In this document: positions 43,823 through 52,285 of the stretch, one piece after another
Numbering within the stretch: the stretch's first letter is position 1
Layout of the letters: each line of letters begins with the position of its first letter
Assembly (NCBI RefSeq): GCF_015352425.1
Contig: NZ_JADKNH010000011.1
Location: 1-64,000 of the forward strand
Source: Fusibacter ferrireducens
Lineage (GTDB): Bacteria > Bacillota > Clostridia > Peptostreptococcales > Acidaminobacteraceae
DNA: 64,000 nt
Direction of reading: 5' to 3'
The notes under the pieces: generated by a model
Seen by the model: the letters and a program-made list of their open reading frames with translations, nothing else
What the model was told of the DNA's origin: nothing
Database searches by the model: none
Position numbers and translations under genes: made by a program

Positions 43823-45070
43823 GTGGCAATTGTTAAACCGTTTAAGGGCATAACACCAAAAAAAGAGTTGGTTTCGAAGGTAGCTTCTTTACCATATGAT
43901 GTCATGAACAGAGTAGAAGCAGCAGAAATGGCAGGAGATAATCAATATTCTTTTTTACATGTTGTAAGATCAGAAATTGATTTACCTGAAGTCGAAAATG
44001 CATACGATCCTGTAGTATATGAAACCGCACGTAAAAACTTAGATCGATTTATTGCAGAGGGCACATTAGAAACTGAAAATGAACCTATTTATTATATTTA
44101 TAGACAAATTATGAATGGAAGAGTTCAAACGGGTTTGGTGGGTTGTACTTCTATTGATGACTATATGAATAATGTAATTAAGAAGCATGAATTCACAAGA
44201 CCTGCTAAAGAAGTGGATCGAATCAACAACTTTGATCATTGTGATGCGAATACAGCACCTATTTTTTTAGCGTATAGAAAAAATGATGAAATCAATCAAA
44301 TTGTGAATGATTGGATTAAATTCCATATGCCAGTTTATAATTTTACGAGTGAAGATGACATTACGCATATTGTCTGGAAATTGGATGAATCATCATTGAT
44401 AAGCAGAATATCAGAAATATTTGATGGTATTGACTACCTCTATATAGCAGATGGACATCATAGATCCGCTTCATCTGTAAAAGTAGGGTTGAAAAGAAGA
44501 GAACAGTTTCCAAATTATGATGGTACTGAAGAATTCAATTTCTTTATGTCTGTTATTTTCCCTGATGAAGACTTATTCATCATGGATTATAATAGAGTTG
44601 TTAAAGACTTAAATGGTCATACTAAAGATGAGTTTATGCAACTTATTGCTGATAAATTTGACGTTGAAAAAGTAGAACAAAATGAACCCTATAAACCTAT
44701 GAGTCGAGCAACTTTTGGTATGTTCATTGATGGCGCTTGGTATAAACTAACTGCGCATAAGGGCATCTATGACGAAAATGATCCTGTGGATAGACTGGAT
44801 GTGTCCATTCTTCAAAAGAATCTTCTAGATCCAATATTAGGCATTGATGATCCAAGAACGAATAATCGAATTGATTTCGTTGGCGGTATCAGGGGATTAA
44901 AAGAACTTGAAAAGAGAGTATCCAATGGTTTTGTTGTTGCTTTTTCAATGTACCCAACAACTATGGATGATTTGATCGATATTGCAAATGCTGGGGAAGT
45001 AATGCCTCCTAAATCAACTTGGTTTGAACCTAAATTGAGAAGTGGCTTGTTTGTACATCGCTTATTTTAA
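43823..45070 (+). CDS. DUF1015 family protein
   Basis: The product of 415 residues matches DUF1015 throughout ('PFKGITPKKELVSKVASLPYDVM', 'YIADGHHRSASSVKV', 'PPKSTWFEPKLRSGLFVHRL'). The 'DGHHR' region resembles the ParB/Srx-like nucleotide-binding fold shared by free serine kinases (SerK, SbnI), which makes a role in phosphoserine metabolism an attractive idea, not a demonstrated one. It begins with GTG after GGAGG. It is the third gene of a serine operon that contains no classical serB phosphatase. Confidence 0.8.
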   Translation: MAIVKPFKGITPKKELVSKVASLPYDVMNRVEAAEMAGDNQYSFLHVVRSEIDLPEVENAYDPVVYETARKNLDRFIAEGTLETENEPIYYIYRQIMNGRVQTGLVGCTSIDDYMNNVIKKHEFTRPAKEVDRINNFDHCDANTAPIFLAYRKNDEINQIVNDWIKFHMPVYNFTSEDDITHIVWKLDESSLISRISEIFDGIDYLYIADGHHRSASSVKVGLKRREQFPNYDGTEEFNFFMSVIFPDEDLFIMDYNRVVKDLNGHTKDEFMQLIADKFDVEKVEQNEPYKPMSRATFGMFIDGAWYKLTAHKGIYDENDPVDRLDVSILQKNLLDPILGIDDPRTNNRIDFVGGIRGLKELEKRVSNGFVVAFSMYPTTMDDLIDIANAGEVMPPKSTWFEPKLRSGLFVHRLF

Positions 45071-45115
45071 TACTTCTACTTTAAAAGGTATGATTTTTTA
45101 GAGCAGATCAAATTT

Positions 45116-45170
45116 AAAGGGTAACACTGGGATGAACGAAGTTCATGCAGATGTTACCCTTTTCTTTTTA
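45116..45170 (+). terminator. Terminator after DUF1015 gene
   Basis: AAAGGGTAACA and TGTTACCCTTT enclose an inner stem ATGAAC/GTTCAT and end in a T-rich tract. The left A-rich flank is short, so it mainly serves the plus strand. Confidence 0.85.
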
Positions 45171-45220
45171 TCAATTTTAAAATTTATAAAAAATAGTACA
45201 AAACTGGATGCAAATGCTCA

Positions 45221-47128
45221 CTATTCAATGATGATCAGATTTCTCTTGTAGTCTAAGTAGAGTTTTGTAAGAAGTGTCATTGAATTATTCATTTCTATTT
45301 GAAGATCTGAAGCCAATTGGAAATCGTTTGCATCAAGAGCTTCTCTAATTCTAGTGAAGAGCGACTTCGCTGATAGAGAATCCTTCATTAAATATGTTTT
45401 CAACGATTTAATTTTTTCCCAGTTCACAATATCAAGATCAGAAATCTCATCGTTGCCATGCAACTTTTTGAAACGTCTGATGGTGTTTATATTAGTTGGA
45501 ATGAGTCGCTCTTTTAGCTCGATTGACCATTCAGATAACATAAAAGATCTATAAGAAGAAATAATTTTAGGTGTGAAAACATCATTTGAAGTCAATAAAG
45601 CAACTTTGTCTGTATATTTATCAAAAGCAACTAAATTCTCATAAACAGTTTTAGGTGGGATACCAAACATACTATCTCTTTCTTCAGCAGTGAAGTCTTC
45701 GAATACATCTTCTTCGCTTCTGTAAGCTCTATCCTTATCAAAATAGTAATGATCCTCTCCACAAGCTTTATTGAAACCTGCTTCGATTTCTTTTAAGCTG
45801 AGTTTAGAGTTTAAGTTCGCTTTGATACCATCTAATCCAGCTTGGCAAACTGCAGCTAATAGAAGGTAAGTGTTTGAGTTAGGATTTGGTGCTCTGAGTT
45901 CAAAACGTGTTGCATATGGGTTGTTTATATCTCTAACAAGGCCTGCAAGTACTGTTCTATTACGTGAAGGCACTTCAGGGCTATGTCCTAAAGAAGAAAC
46001 GATACAAACAGGTGCTTCGAAACCAGGCTTAAGTCTATTTAAACTGTCATTAGTAGAAGAAACAAAAGGATTGATTACTTCATAATTTTTAAGAAGGCCC
46101 ATTAAAACACCGTAACCAATTTTGCTCATAAAGTTTTCTTTCATCACTTTTGGTGTGAAGAGGTTTACCGTCTTGCCATTTTTAAGGACAACAGCTGCAC
46201 CAATATGGTGATGTTCACCACTACCAGCAACACCTTCAAGTGGTTTTGCTTGGAATGTAACGCTTAGACCATTTTTTTCAAAGACATCTTTGATGATGTT
46301 TTTTGCGATTAATTCCTTGTCGGCAGCAAGTAATGTTTTGTCATATTTCCAATCGATTTCAAGTTGTTCCATAACGTGCGTGAAAACATTTGTCCCCGCT
46401 AACTTAGAAGCAACACCGCCAACTTCTTTATGGCCCATTTCAGGCTCGTATCCATAGCATTCAAGCATTTCAAGAGACTGTTCAAGAGATGTTCTTACCT
46501 GACCGTAAGTTCTCTTCCAGTATTGTTCTTTTAAATTTTGAGATGCAGCGAGCTTTTCAATATCTGTTTTTGTATCTGGTGTTTTTACCCAAAATTCTAA
46601 CTCTGTAGCACTTGTCAACACAACATCGTCAATATCGTCTGCTTTTGAAATCGCAGGATATTCTTCTAGCAATTCAGGATAATCAGTGAATAATGCAATA
46701 ATTTCTGTCTTGAAATTAGATACTGCATTTTTTAAGACACTTCTTGAACAAACCTCTTTATCATCATGAATTAAGAAGGCAGGAATCAATAATGTACCCA
46801 CAGGTTTACCGTCTTCATTTAAATTACTAAAATTGTAGTCAACGATCCAATTTGCAGTTAAATCTGGAATTAAATCTACCTTTGCATTATTTATAGTTGC
46901 AATTTCAGGTAAATAAACGGATGAACCATCTGTTTGAATACCATTTTTTAAAAAGCCATCTACGTCGTCAAGCAATTGACTAACAGGGACTTTTTCATCA
47001 GTATGATTGTTACCAAAATCCACAGCTATTAATGAAACAAATTGAATTTCTGGGTGATCCAGTAATAATGCAGATAATTTATCTTTTATCTTGTCTTCGG
47101 GTTTAATGATATAAAGCAAGTCTTTCAT
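45221..47128 (-). CDS. Glutamine synthetase, long atypical form
   Basis: The enzyme makes glutamine from glutamate, ammonia and ATP. At about 635 residues it is much longer than GSI (~450) and carries an extra C-terminal helical part (from ~510). Core motifs are seen: 'TSATELEFWVK' (metal-binding Glu), 'EMGHKEVGG', 'GSGEHHHIGAAV' (the catalytic His loop), 'SSTNDSLNRLKPGFEAP' and 'NPYATRFELRAPNPNSNTYL'. AAGGAGG places the start at the ATG at 47128, not nine codons upstream. It stands alone with its own promoter. I cannot assign it firmly to GSIII (GlnN). Confidence 0.88.
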   Translation of the reverse strand: MKDLLYIIKPEDKIKDKLSALLLDHPEIQFVSLIAVDFGNNHTDEKVPVSQLLDDVDGFLKNGIQTDGSSVYLPEIATINNAKVDLIPDLTANWIVDYNFSNLNEDGKPVGTLLIPAFLIHDDKEVCSRSVLKNAVSNFKTEIIALFTDYPELLEEYPAISKADDIDDVVLTSATELEFWVKTPDTKTDIEKLAASQNLKEQYWKRTYGQVRTSLEQSLEMLECYGYEPEMGHKEVGGVASKLAGTNVFTHVMEQLEIDWKYDKTLLAADKELIAKNIIKDVFEKNGLSVTFQAKPLEGVAGSGEHHHIGAAVVLKNGKTVNLFTPKVMKENFMSKIGYGVLMGLLKNYEVINPFVSSTNDSLNRLKPGFEAPVCIVSSLGHSPEVPSRNRTVLAGLVRDINNPYATRFELRAPNPNSNTYLLLAAVCQAGLDGIKANLNSKLSLKEIEAGFNKACGEDHYYFDKDRAYRSEEDVFEDFTAEERDSMFGIPPKTVYENLVAFDKYTDKVALLTSNDVFTPKIISSYRSFMLSEWSIELKERLIPTNINTIRRFKKLHGNDEISDLDIVNWEKIKSLKTYLMKDSLSAKSLFTRIREALDANDFQLASDLQIEMNNSMTLLTKLYLDYKRNLIIIE

Positions 47129-47171
47129 AAATTCCTCCTTGTTGGGTTCTGACACCTTGATATAATGAATT

Positions 47172-47199
47172 ATTATAACACAAGAGAAAAAAATGTAAA
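47172..47199 (-). promoter_or_regulatory. Promoter of glutamine synthetase
   Basis: On the minus strand TTTACA (47199-47194), a 16-base spacer and TATAAT (47177-47172) make a good sigma-A promoter, about 45 bases before the start codon. Confidence 0.65.
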
Positions 47200-47670
47200 G
47201 ATTTATTTTGGATCATAAAGACGTGTAAATGTTGTATTATAATTGGTACAAGTGAGTGTTATCAAAAATTAATAATATTAAAATTGGCTGAATGTTCGTT
47301 TATTTTATTAAATTGTCTCATAGAAAAAGTTAGATATAAAAGTATTTTGATCTAAAAGAGCTCTAAATTAAAACGTGTGAAAGCGTAAAGATATTGCAAA
47401 TATAGGTGGTTTGTAACTTTTAAAAAAATTCTGATTTTTTCAAAGTTTTATCTAATAAAAAAATCTCCTTTTAGGTTACAAATTTTAATATTCGGATTCT
47501 TTATCGGTTCATTAAAGTTATAAAAGACTTTATATTATAAAAATGAGGTAGAGTATGTACAATATTTTTTCTTTCTGTATAAGACTATCCAGTGAAAATG
47601 GTTTTATGGTATAATCTAGGTAGTCTTTTTAGATAGACGGATAGAAACGTAATAGAGGACGGGACACACT
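47200..47670. other. Long A/T-rich intergenic region between glutamine synthetase and threonine aldolase
   Basis: About 470 bases are almost empty of features. A TATAAT at ~47610 with a weak -35 is the probable promoter of the aldolase gene. A 19-codon open frame at ~47555 has a plausible ribosome site but no other support. No T-box or riboswitch motif is seen. Confidence 0.45.
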
Positions 47671-48687
47671 ATGAAATATTATGACTTTAGAAGTGATACA
47701 GTAACGCAACCTACAGATCGTATGAGAGCAATGATGGCAAAGGCATTTGTGGGTGATGATGTCTATGAGGATGATCCCACTGTAAAACAATTAGAGGCAA
47801 TGAGCGCTAAAATATTGGATAAAGAGTCGGCATTGTTCGTTCCAAGTGGTACTTTTGGAAATCAGCTTGCCATTTTAACGCATACTAAAAGAGGTGATGA
47901 AGTCATATTAGGACATGATTGTCATATTATGATGCACGAAGTTGGAGCTGCAGCGGTTATTTCAGGTGTTCAACTTAGACAAGTTCAAACCCATAATGGC
48001 AATATGAGTGCCGTTGAAATAAAGCATATGATAAGAGAAGAAGATATTCATTATCCCGATACAGGGCTCATATGTGTTGAAAATGCACACTCGTGTGGAT
48101 CAGTTATAGGATTGAAACAGATGGCGTCCATTTATGAGTTAGCTCAAAAGCATCATGTGCCAGTACATTTGGACGGAGCAAGAATTTTTAACGCAGCGCA
48201 TGCGCTTGAGGTTGAACCAAGAGCAATAGCGGCGTACTCAGATTCTATTATGTTCTGTCTGAGTAAGGGATTATGTGCGCCTGTGGGCTCTATGCTTGTA
48301 GGTGGAAAAACTTTTATTGATAAGGCCCGAAAAATGAGGAAATTAATGGGTGGCGGGCTAAGACAAGTTGGATTTCTAGCCGCAGCAGGGATCGTTGCTC
48401 TTGAAGATATGGTGGATCATTTGTCAATTGATCATGAAAATGCAAAGTATCTGGCTCAACAGCTCAGTAAGATAGATGGCATTGAAGTGTTGAGTAACCG
48501 TTTAGATATCAATATGGTCTTTGTAAAATTTGACAGAACACTTGATGAGCAGTTTGTCTGTGCACTAAATGAGAAGGGCTTAAAAATTAATGGACCAGAA
48601 AATGGCGAATATAGATTTGTAACCAATTATTGGATTGATAAAGAGGCTGTTGATCTCCTCGTCGAAGCGATTAAAGAATATATTTAG
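47671..48687 (+). CDS. ltaE: Low-specificity L-threonine aldolase
   Basis: This PLP enzyme splits threonine into glycine and acetaldehyde. The 338-residue product has 'DFRSDTVTQPTDRMRAMMAKAFVGDDVYEDDPTV', 'CVENAHSCGSVI', 'VHLDGARIFNA' and the Lys-containing 'FCLSKGLCAPVGSMLVG', the full family set. It connects to the threonine genes near the start of the window and may supply glycine. The next gene, of unknown function, starts 9 bases later. Confidence 0.93.
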   Translation: MKYYDFRSDTVTQPTDRMRAMMAKAFVGDDVYEDDPTVKQLEAMSAKILDKESALFVPSGTFGNQLAILTHTKRGDEVILGHDCHIMMHEVGAAAVISGVQLRQVQTHNGNMSAVEIKHMIREEDIHYPDTGLICVENAHSCGSVIGLKQMASIYELAQKHHVPVHLDGARIFNAAHALEVEPRAIAAYSDSIMFCLSKGLCAPVGSMLVGGKTFIDKARKMRKLMGGGLRQVGFLAAAGIVALEDMVDHLSIDHENAKYLAQQLSKIDGIEVLSNRLDINMVFVKFDRTLDEQFVCALNEKGLKINGPENGEYRFVTNYWIDKEAVDLLVEAIKEYI

Positions 48688-48696
48688 GGGGAAGCG

Positions 48697-49284
48697 ATGA
48701 ATTATAATATAGAAGATCTCAAAGAAGCGGTTGGCCGACTTGAAGATGCTTTAATTTCACATGAAACTGAAGATGTTGATATGTATGTTAGATTGATTAA
48801 AAATATTTCTAGTCAAATAAAAACAGACTATTGGTCAACACATGTTAAAGAAGATGAGATTATAATCCAGCCGGTAACACGTACGAATAACGAGTATAAA
48901 ATCATTAATACCATAGAATTTTTATACAAACCCATGCATTTTGTCGATGTTTATGAAGGTAATGAAATTGAATATTTTGCAAAAGAGAGATCTGAGGAGC
49001 TCCTTGAATCTGGGGCTATGGAAACGCATAATGAATTTTGGTCTTCGCATGAAATTATATATGGCAATGTCTACGGTTCTTTGCCATTAGAGTTGTTGGC
49101 GCCTGAAAGTATTTCCAAGTTGCTCAGATGTGGTTGGAAAAAAACAAATGTGGATGTCGTTGAATTTGTAAAATCGGTTGAAGAAGATCGCATTAGAGAG
49201 ATTGCGTCTTATAAGTATAGACATTACATTATTATCAAAGAACTAGAAACCGGTTCATATTTATTATTGAGATATAATTTTTAG
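48697..49284 (+). CDS. Hypothetical protein
   Basis: I do not recognise this acidic protein of 195 residues. It has no signal peptide or membrane segment. The N-terminal ~50 residues look helical; the centre is rich in aromatic and acidic residues ('IEFLYKPMHFVDVYEGNEIEYF'). GGGGGAAGCG precedes the ATG. It lies between ltaE and an RluA synthase with gaps of 9 and 16 bases, so it is part of the same operon. Confidence 0.65.
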   Translation: MNYNIEDLKEAVGRLEDALISHETEDVDMYVRLIKNISSQIKTDYWSTHVKEDEIIIQPVTRTNNEYKIINTIEFLYKPMHFVDVYEGNEIEYFAKERSEELLESGAMETHNEFWSSHEIIYGNVYGSLPLELLAPESISKLLRCGWKKTNVDVVEFVKSVEEDRIREIASYKYRHYIIIKELETGSYLLLRYNF

Positions 49285-49300
49285 CATAAAAAGGAGCATC

Positions 49301-50209
49301 ATGTTTATAAATGAGGAAACGCTAAAGCTCGAGTACCAAGTAGAATCAAAAGAAAAGGGTTTGAAAGTAATCGACGTTATTGCGTCACATATGCACATTT
49401 CCAGCCGATTAATTCGTAAATGTAAAAGTAATCACAATATATTGCTCAATCAAAAGAAGACATCTGTCAATCAGATTGTGAGCAAAGGAGATATCATTAC
49501 TTTGATGCTTGATCATGATGAGAACACGTTTGAGCCTAACCCGATAGAGATTGATATAGCTTTTGAAAATGCAGATATGATGGCGATTAATAAACCGCCC
49601 TTTCTGGTAGTTCATCCCACAAAGGGACATCCAGAGGGGACTCTTGCCAATGCCATTTCATATTATCAATATAGGAGCAATCAGAATTTTAAGACGCGTT
49701 TTATAAACCGTTTGGATCGTGATACCTCAGGCATCGTGCTGATTGCCAAAAGTGCCTATGCACAGCAGTTCATCTCAGAACAAATGCAAAAGGATGAGGT
49801 GGATAAAATATATTATGCTGTGGTTGAAGGGGTTGTCAGCGAGGATAAAGGGACTATAAATGCACCTATTGAAAGAGCAGAAGATGGCGATATATTAAGA
49901 GTAGTCAGACCGGATGGATTACCTTCAATTACACATTATGAAGTGGCCGAAAGATTTAATGGGTATTCACTTTTAAAAGTCAAGCTGGAAACGGGGAGAA
50001 CGCATCAGATTAGAGTACACTTGGCACATATCGGTCATGGTATTGTTGGAGATCACCTATATGGAAAATGCTCTGACTGGATTGATAGACAGGCACTGCA
50101 TTGTTTTGAAATGTCATTTAGAAAACCGCGTGGCAATGAAAGGATCGTGGTAAATGCATCTTTGCCAGAGGACATTCGCAAACTGATTGAAGTGCTTAGA
50201 AATTTGTAA
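49301..50209 (+). CDS. RluA-family pseudouridine synthase
   Basis: The product of 302 residues has an N-terminal S4 RNA-binding domain (residues ~15-75) and the RluA catalytic domain with 'INRLDRDTSGIVLIAKS' (catalytic Asp), 'HPTKGHPEGTLANA', and the C-terminal 'TGRTHQIRVHLAHIGHGIVGDHLYG'. It converts uridines in rRNA or tRNA to pseudouridine; the target site cannot be told. It is the last gene of the operon, and the 6S RNA promoter lies at its stop codon. Confidence 0.92.
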   Translation: MFINEETLKLEYQVESKEKGLKVIDVIASHMHISSRLIRKCKSNHNILLNQKKTSVNQIVSKGDIITLMLDHDENTFEPNPIEIDIAFENADMMAINKPPFLVVHPTKGHPEGTLANAISYYQYRSNQNFKTRFINRLDRDTSGIVLIAKSAYAQQFISEQMQKDEVDKIYYAVVEGVVSEDKGTINAPIERAEDGDILRVVRPDGLPSITHYEVAERFNGYSLLKVKLETGRTHQIRVHLAHIGHGIVGDHLYGKCSDWIDRQALHCFEMSFRKPRGNERIVVNASLPEDIRKLIEVLRNL

Positions 50210-50232
50210 TTTGGCGACTTTCATGGTATAAT
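50204..50232 (+). promoter_or_regulatory. Promoter of 6S RNA
   Basis: TTGTAA (50204-50209), a 17-base spacer and TATAAT (50227-50232) form a strong promoter that overlaps the RluA stop codon. Transcription should start near 50239. Confidence 0.75.
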
Positions 50233-50238
50233 GAGTTA

Positions 50239-50415
50239 AGTGTTCTGGGGTGTTGGTTACCTGATAAATTCAACCACTGTTTGATCGTAGGGAGAACGTG
50301 TTCTGCTGCGTATGACAAGCTGCATTTTGGTAGAAGTCAAAAACAGAAGATAGTCCACCCACCTAGTTGGGGTGTGGTGTGAGATTTATCGGGTAACGGC
50401 ATTCTGGGCAGATTA
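50239..50415 (+). ncRNA. ssrS: 6S RNA
   Basis: The ~177-base RNA has ends resembling 6S RNAs: a 5' arm from TCTGGGGTGTTGGTTACC at 50244 and a 3' arm GGGTAACGGCATTCTGGG ending at 50408. They pair in a stem of about 25 bp with a single bulged G, continuing to TGATAAAT/ATTTATC. The middle can form the open bubble and terminal stems of 6S RNA. The known role is to bind the housekeeping RNA polymerase holoenzyme in stationary phase. Assignment rests on similarity to E. coli 6S ends and on the fold; exact ends are estimates. Confidence 0.78.
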
Positions 50416-50450
50416 CTTAAAGATAAAGTGCATAAATAAAAAACATAAAA

Positions 50451-50475
50451 AAAAGCGACATTGTCGCTTTTTTTA
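50451..50475. terminator. Bidirectional terminator, 6S RNA / bactofilin
   Basis: AAAAGCGACA and TTGTCGCTTTT form a hairpin flanked by A8 and T7. It serves the 6S side and the bactofilin gene, whose stop codon lies in the T-rich flank. Confidence 0.82.
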
Positions 50476-51054
50476 TGCTTTTTTAGTTTGATTTGAATGG
50501 TTATTATTATTGTTACTATTACTATGGTTATTATTATTATTGTTGTTATTGGCACTATTAGAGGCAAGATTTTCCTTATTCGGTTTATCGCCGTCTGATT
50601 TATCGTTTCTGTTCTTATTGGCTTGTGTCTTCTTAAAGTCAATGAGATTGTTATTGATCGTATCTATATTTTTTTCTGAAATCATGGCATCTACTTCGAT
50701 GATGATTTCTTCTTCTGGATCTACGAAACAGTTCCCTTTGAAAGTAGCACCCTCTTCAGTGTTGAAGCTTTTACAGATGATATCGCCTTTGAGAGAGGCT
50801 TTGTGATAAAGATTGATTTTACCTTTTGTTTTAACATTGCCTTCTGCAATACCATAAATATCTGCATTTATACAGGTTAAACTACCGTTAATATAAGCTT
50901 CCTCGGTTACAATAATATTTCCAAGCGATTTGACGTCACCAAGAACTTTCCCGTCAATTCGTATACTGCCTTCACTTTCAATATCTCCCTTGATTATAGA
51001 ACTCGGACCAATGATAATGTCAAACTTAAATTCAACCTCTTTTTTTGGAAACAT
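50473..51054 (-). CDS. Bactofilin (polymer-forming cytoskeletal protein)
   Basis: The 193-residue protein has the bactofilin beta-helix repeats (residues ~10-105: 'SSIIKGDIESEGSIRIDGKVLGDVKSLGNIIV', repeated 'GDI...G' rungs). It ends in a tail from about residue 150 made mostly of Asn with a few His and Ser. Bactofilins polymerise without nucleotide at the membrane and guide cell-wall enzymes. The partner M23 peptidase gene lies 10 bases upstream in the same operon. The Asn tail is low-complexity and may vary in length between strains. Confidence 0.9.
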   Translation of the reverse strand: MFPKKEVEFKFDIIIGPSSIIKGDIESEGSIRIDGKVLGDVKSLGNIIVTEEAYINGSLTCINADIYGIAEGNVKTKGKINLYHKASLKGDIICKSFNTEEGATFKGNCFVDPEEEIIIEVDAMISEKNIDTINNNLIDFKKTQANKNRNDKSDGDKPNKENLASNSANNNNNNNNHSNSNNNNNHSNQTKKA

Positions 51055-51064
51055 AAAGAACCTC

Positions 51065-52066
51065 CTAGTTTTCTTTTAGTATTTTGAGTGGATCGATTTG
51101 TGTGCCGTTAAATCGCACTTCAAAGTGTAGGTGTGTACCAGTGCTCTTACCAGATGAGCCCATTGTTCCAATAAGCTCGCCTTTAGTGACGGTGTTACCT
51201 TTACTTGTTTTAATTTCCTTTAAATGACCATAAACCGTTTTATAACTATAACCGTGATCAATAATGATGACATTGCCAAAACTGCCATTCCAGCCAGCAT
51301 AGATGACGACCCCGTCACCAGCAGCATGCACACTTGTGCCGCTTGCATTTGCTAGATCAATACCTTTGTGGCTAGCCGTTTTACCAGTCACTGGATCACT
51401 CCGAAATCCAAATTTAGAAGATAAGATGCCTTCAGTAGGGTATTGATCAGGCCGACAGTCCAGATAGGCAATCTGAGATTGAAGTGAAGTGATCAGCTCT
51501 GAGTATTCACTGCCCTGATCGAGAATTAATTCCGAAATTTCATCGTTATTGATCAAGGATTCAGCTTGACTCAGCAATAAATTTTCTCTGGGCAACTGTA
51601 CATCAGAGGTCGTATCGATAAATCGGTTAAAAGAACGACTGATAGGCGCAGCAACATTTGAATTTGTTTCTTTGTTGAACATGGCCACAAGTTGAGAGAC
51701 GTTTTGGTTTACAGTATCCATTTCTTTCAATCTGGAATTAAAGTAACCCAAAGTATCTCCTAGAGTATTTTTTAACACCTCAATCTCTTCAAGTTGTTGG
51801 TCTCCTATATTTTCAAGTGACTGCAGTTGGTCATCTTTTATGGTGATATTTTTCTTTAAAGTGGCATTTTGCGCCATTAAAATGGTAGAATGGAGTCGAG
51901 TGGATACGGTGGTGGTAAGCAAAGCAAGATTAACGAGGATGAGTAGAATTAAAATTGAAAATGCAAGTGCTAGGTTAAAATGCCATTGCTTGATGCTCTT
52001 CTGAGATTTGGGAATGATCATAATGGTTACTTTATTTTTTTTAAAGTAAGCTTTGATTTTATTCAT
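51065..52066 (-). CDS. M23-family membrane-anchored peptidase
   Basis: The product of about 333 residues has one N-terminal span (~30-55), an extracytoplasmic coiled coil (~70-110) and a LytM/M23 domain (~220-333). Metal-site motifs are visible: 'GFRSDPVTGKTASHKGIDLA' (HxxxD) and 'GTHLHFEVRFNGTQIDP' (HxH). It probably cuts peptidoglycan cross-links. The frame extends 11 codons upstream, but GGAGG points to the ATG at 52066. With the bactofilin it forms a two-gene cell-shape module. Confidence 0.9.
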   Translation of the reverse strand: MNKIKAYFKKNKVTIMIIPKSQKSIKQWHFNLALAFSILILLILVNLALLTTTVSTRLHSTILMAQNATLKKNITIKDDQLQSLENIGDQQLEEIEVLKNTLGDTLGYFNSRLKEMDTVNQNVSQLVAMFNKETNSNVAAPISRSFNRFIDTTSDVQLPRENLLLSQAESLINNDEISELILDQGSEYSELITSLQSQIAYLDCRPDQYPTEGILSSKFGFRSDPVTGKTASHKGIDLANASGTSVHAAGDGVVIYAGWNGSFGNVIIIDHGYSYKTVYGHLKEIKTSKGNTVTKGELIGTMGSSGKSTGTHLHFEVRFNGTQIDPLKILKEN

Positions 52067-52145
52067 ACAGCCTCCGTTAAATAGCAAATTATACATCATT
52101 TTAGCACAATACTTTACAATAATTCAATGAATCCAGAAAAATTAG

Positions 52146-52180
52146 TTTACCAAAGTTCCATTATTCTGTAAAATAGAATA
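52146..52180 (+). promoter_or_regulatory. marR promoter and operator-like palindrome
   Basis: TTTACC (52146-52151), a 17-base spacer and TAAAAT (52169-52174) resemble a promoter. The inverted repeat TATTCT-N7-AGAATA (52162-52180) overlaps its -10 box, as expected for an autoregulating MarR protein. Confidence 0.55.
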
Positions 52181-52285
52181 TATGCAGGAGTATATTAAAA
52201 ATTACCGATGTAATATAGATATCACTATCATTAACTTTTAAACAACTTTTTAGATGAGTTGAAATGAGATAAAAATGGAGGCCTA

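Noticed and set aside
47555-47614. 19-codon frame with GAGGTAGAG before its ATG
   Set aside because: It is very short, and its end contains the -10 box of the threonine aldolase promoter; no other support.
49409-49630. Minus-strand frame inside the RluA gene
   Set aside because: It is an opposite-strand shadow of a well-supported family gene with no ribosome site.
50510-50806. Plus-strand Leu-rich open frame opposite bactofilin
   Set aside because: The Leu run is the antisense reading of the Asn tail codons; it is a low-complexity shadow.
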